Below, piece by piece: positions 60,550-64,000 of a stretch of DNA of 64,000 bases (positions are counted from its first letter, which is position 1; every line of letters starts with the position of its first letter). The notes beneath the pieces were generated by a model, which worked only from the letters and a program-made list of their open reading frames with translations, did no database searches and was not told where the DNA came from. The stretch is from the NCBI GenBank assembly GCA_921293015.1, contig OV121088.1, forward strand, positions 18,141,645 to 18,205,644, in the 5' to 3' direction. Source of the stretch: Phorcus lineatus (Eukaryota > Mollusca > Gastropoda > Trochida > Trochidae). The translations under genes were made by a program, and so were the position numbers.

Positions 60550-61850
60550 TTTTAATTCATGTTATCGGTCGAGACCATGGCGAGTCCTCAGAGAAAACAA
60601 TAATATATCATAAATTACCCAAAGTTGCAAAGAAACTGAAAGCTTCAGAGTCCGAAATTGTTTGAGTCAAGTTTTAGCGATAGATTTCTTTGCTGATTTG
60701 AACGATGAAATTCCTGCCTGGCTCGAAAAGAGAGCGGTGAAAACTTGCGCCTGTTGACCTCATAGCAGACTCGTCGATGTTTACAGCTTGAGGCTCAGTA
60801 ACTTATGAGGTAGGTTGAATTTTCTTTTGTATCTAATCTTGTTATTTTTCAATGTGTATTTTTTTTTTTACACATATCAGTTGTTGAATTTTAACAATGC
60901 CTTTTGTCACATAATAAGGTTATAACTACGACAAAAAAATGAGTATGTATTACCATATTTCCCCGAAAATAACCCCAGGGTTCTAATTCGATTAGTACTG
61001 CCCTTAGAATATATTCGAGACCCGTGTGGATTGTATTATAGACCCTGATTGATTAAGAATCACAAATAGATATATTCTACATGTTTCAAGTAATAAATTT
61101 TAATTATAAATTGCCATGATGCAGCCTTTAATGTCTGAGTTATAGGTTAACCTGTATTTAACTATAAACTTAACTGTTACAGATATATATCTATATTTGA
61201 AGGAGTTATGTTTTTGATGATGTGAGTATTTTTTATTTCATATGGTACAAGATCCAAATAAGTTAATAAATTGTACTGACTTTTATTTTCAGGCTATCTC
61301 GTGGTATTAACAATAACCAGCTACAAACTTGAGTGAAAGATGCCAAACAATCATGAGAATCTAACACTCTAAGAATTTGAACTGCAAAGGATATAAGGTT
61401 GGTATGTTACAAAAGTGTCTGTTTATGAATTAATGAACATCAGGTTATCCCCAAATAAATCCAAACTCAAAATATTCCATTCACGGCTAAACTGAAAAAC
61501 ATTACTATTGTAGTAAGCCTTGAATAAATAAAGTGATAGTAATGTGTAGATTTGTTATGTCATATTTTGCAAAACTAAGTTGTAAGGATTAACTGGGCTA
61601 CAATTAAATAATCAGATACACATGTGAAATATTTTTTAAGGCATTATGAAAACCCAAACTTTCAATCACTTCATCTCACAGATTATTGTATTGTTTTGTT
61701 TACATTTCAGGCTTTTGACAACAGTGAAGATGAAAGTCTGAATATTATTCACTTGAATGAATGGCCACCAATAAACAGAAGAGCAGCTGATTACAAAAAG
61801 GAAGCAGATATAAATTTCTGTTCCTACAATTTTTGTTTTTGACTTTTGGT
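60550..61850 (+). ncRNA. Possible spliced transcript, probably non-coding
   Basis: Three segments have plausible splice signals: a first ending at 60,809 before GTAGGT; a second at 61,293-61,401 after TTTTATTTTCAG and before GTATGT; a third starting at 61,711 after TTTACATTTCAG. The first contains ATGGCGAGTCC, but its frame stops after nine codons. The third has an open frame to 61,842 (AFDNSEDESLN...) that does not join in frame to an ATG in the second. It could be a non-coding RNA, a 5' UTR, a decayed gene, or chance splice words. I do not recognise any protein. Confidence 0.25.
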
Positions 61851-62998
61851 GCTAAAAAGATACTTGAACCTCCTATTCCAAAATTTCAGACATAAGATGA
61901 AAAGGAGCACTGAATATGTTTTTCATGATAACTTGAACGATTATCTTAATATTTTTTATCTTTTTTACTGACATTGATTTGTGAATATTCCAATACCTAA
62001 ATATCAATATTGTTATCACTGATGGCAGGGTGATGTTGATAATGTATACAGGTGAAAAGCTGCAATTAATATTTTTCTCAATATTAGAACCACCTAAATA
62101 GCCCCAAAATACAGTTTGATATCAGTTGATTTATTGTACATGAAAAAGCAAAGAAAACTTAATCTGAATTTTGCTATATATGTCATTCTTGGGAATAAAT
62201 ATGATCACAAGCCAAAGCATTTCCTGTCAGCATTGAGGTAATTTGTTTACACAATTTTGTAACAAAGTTTTGATAAATTTGGTTGAATTCATCTAGTTTA
62301 CTCTAAACATTCTTTTATTTTTGGAAGAGATTTGAGAAATAACCGAAAATACCAATTTCTCAAATGATATTTTACTACTGTTATATCTTTTGAATTCAGC
62401 AAATAAAAAACAATCTAGTTAATAATTCACAAGTTATTCATAGCCTTATTACTTTTTTTAAATATGACGCAAATATTCTGCTACGCACACACGTTTCACT
62501 TAAGAATTTTCTGGATGGTTTTCAACAAAATAAGGTCGACAATAACTCTTATTTACAGACTTATTTGAAAAGTTTATTTGTGATTTTACTGCACTTCAAC
62601 GGTTCGCCAGCGAAGCAACTTTCCTGTACCCTGAAGTGAGCGCAGACAGTGACGTTCGTAGCTCGATACCGGCCTTATCCAAATTCAAATTTGTGATCCA
62701 GCTTCATAAAACTTTGGAAGGATTTCATTCAAATAAATGGGATTTTGTTATGATTCCCCCTAACCTCCATATCAGGCTTGCTTAAATCGTAATGTACGGG
62801 CCGTGGCCCGAAATCTGAATAATGATGAAATTTCTAACCGGACCGTAGGAGGAGACAAAGCTGCATGATGAGCGGCAATAATGATAAAAAACCCAACAAC
62901 TTTGAACTTGTGTTTCCAGAATATCCGTTAAAAGTATTTTACTCATAATAATAAAGTATTTCATGAGTGTAGTATAAGTAAATAGATCACATCATTTT
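61851..62998. other. Gene-free DNA
   Basis: AT-rich, with no gene recognised. A GC-rich perfect palindrome, CGGGCCGTGGCCCG, at 62,797-62,810 stands out against the AT-rich text. Confidence 0.4.
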
Positions 62999-63010
62999 GC
63001 AGATACACAC

Positions 63011-63452
63011 AGTCTGATTAAAATCGACCCTGTTCCGAGGAATAAAAGTTTCAAAATATTGACTCTATCGAGATTCGAACTCTATCTGTCTAGGCCATCC
63101 TCTCCACTGGGTCTGACCGCACCCTACTGTAGCGCACGTTCTTGCGTAAACTAAGCTAACCAATCACAATACGTGCGGCAAAAGCATTCGGTATTAGCAG
63201 CTAGGGGCAAGTAACTCCCATTTACCATTCGTTAACCTTGATCGCCGCTATCTTTATTTTAAACGCGATGATGTGATTGGTTCGCTATTGACTAGGTTTT
63301 GTCTGCGCTAAACTGGTGTCGGCACGTGCGCTACAGTAGGGTGCGGTCAGACCCAGTGGAGAGGATGGCCTAGACAGAGAGAGTTCGAATCTCGATAGAG
63401 TCAATATTTTGAAACTTTTATTCCTCGGAACAGGGTCGATTTTAATCAGACT
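63011..63452. mobile_element. Young foldback/MITE-like element with 129-bp inverted arms
   Basis: The left arm 63,011-63,139 (starting AGTCTGATTAAAATCGACCC) and right arm 63,324-63,452 are exact inverted copies except for one base. The direct repeat GCAGATACACAC flanks the element at 62,999-63,010 and 63,453-63,464, an apparent 12-bp target duplication. The 184-base centre has a further inverted pair, AACCAATCACA (63,158-63,168) and TGTGATTGGTT (63,272-63,282). No transposase is encoded. GAGTTCGAATCTC in the arms resembles a Pol III B box. Near-identity of the arms implies recent insertion or recent arm homogenisation. The superfamily is unknown. Confidence 0.88.
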
Positions 63453-63464
63453 GCAGATACACAC

Positions 63465-64000
63465 CGTTCGTTTTTCCCGAACTGTCACTCGATCTCTGTC
63501 ACCTGTCTAGCGCCAGGTTACAATCGGGTCAATTATGACGCCGATATCAATTTTCAAAACGTCACAGCGAAAAAAATCATTCGGTGACCCCTATATATTT
63601 TTGGATAAGTAAGAATGACATATTCCAAATTTTCATTTCCGAAATTTTCAGAAAAACGTTGAACCCATAAAGAGGTTTAATTCAGCTTTATACGAAAAAA
63701 TGATATATAAAAAATCATGATATTGAAATTTAAATCCTCCTAAAAATCATCATTTTGGTATTTATTCATACTTGTATGAATTGAAATCAAGTTCATCATC
63801 AGTTTGTTATAAAAAGACCCAAAAAAATTGAAAAACAATAATAAATTATTAATTTATTACCTAGACAAATGATATATACATTTTTCAGGTTTTTCCATTG
63901 GGGTCAATGTTTCAATGGCACATAACTCTTTAAATCGTCCGGTGACCCCTACATTTTATTTCATTTTTGAATTCAGCACATTAAAAAGTACTTATGTACC
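63465..64000. other. Right edge with repeated GGTGACCCCTA phrase
   Basis: CGGTGACCCCTA occurs near 63,582 and again near 63,940, in similar T-rich surroundings, and may mark a dispersed repeat cut by the window end. No gene is recognised. Confidence 0.35.

Noticed and set aside
63366..63395. A- and B-box-like words in the foldback arm as a Pol III gene
   Set aside because: The two words are too close together for a tRNA-type promoter, so only the B-box resemblance is noted.

Overview
The window looks like AT-rich, gene-poor nuclear DNA from an invertebrate animal. I see no bacterial operons and no ribosome-binding-site gene packing. The one convincing protein gene has a GT-AG intron, and decayed LINEs, a Mutator-like element, a tRNA-headed SINE, minisatellites and microsatellites are scattered throughout. 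The LINE C-terminal style, the MULE transposase style and the frequent TACATGTA-type words suggest a lophotrochozoan, perhaps a mollusc. That assignment is an inference and not proven.

The central feature is a two-exon Hmx (Nkx5/H6-like) homeobox gene on the + strand (38,454-40,391; 312 aa). It has an N-terminal eh1 (Groucho-binding) motif, a Hmx-type homeodomain and a short C-terminal motif of the Hmx type. It is the only complete protein-coding gene I can support. About 38 kb upstream and about 20 kb downstream contain no other convincing coding gene, the usual layout of a developmental regulator in its own regulatory desert. Within this desert several less AT-rich, high-complexity blocks (about 8.74-9.36, 22.3-22.64, 25.2-25.6, 30.3-31.1, 35.2-36.1, 40.83-41.96, 43.08-43.5, 49.24-49.68 and 57.18-57.85 kb) stand out by eye and are candidate conserved enhancers. 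Two places are rich in CAGGTG/T-box-like words: 13.94-14.37 kb and the Hmx 5' flank near 38.3 kb.

Repeats and mobile DNA, left to right: degenerate G-poor and GTGTAAT-type repeats with a 66-bp-arm hairpin (0.86-1.76 kb); short tandem arrays (2.85-4.35 kb); a repeat unit bounded by AAT/ATT microsatellites (13.1-13.5 kb); a polypyrimidine tract (14.37-14.55 kb); a 48-bp satellite split by a 5'-truncated LINE (16.6-17.76 kb); a (GA)44 tail of a minus-strand LINE (42.5 kb); a decayed reverse transcriptase (43.95-44.75 kb); a decayed Mutator-like transposon with inverted ends and an apparent 8-bp target duplication, carrying a tRNA-derived SINE (45.19-46.85 kb); another minus-strand LINE 3' end (46.91-47.46 kb); a 31-bp minisatellite (52.47-53.23 kb); a second hairpin related to the first (53.29-53.39 kb); and a young 442-bp foldback element with 129-bp arms and a 12-bp target duplication (63.0-63.46 kb).

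A promoter-like stretch with CRE-like sites followed by possible splice sites (60.19-61.85 kb) may be the 5' end of another transcript, probably non-coding. No wholly new system is proven here. The best leads are the foldback element, the pair of related hairpins, the MULE with a nested SINE, and the candidate Hmx regulatory blocks.
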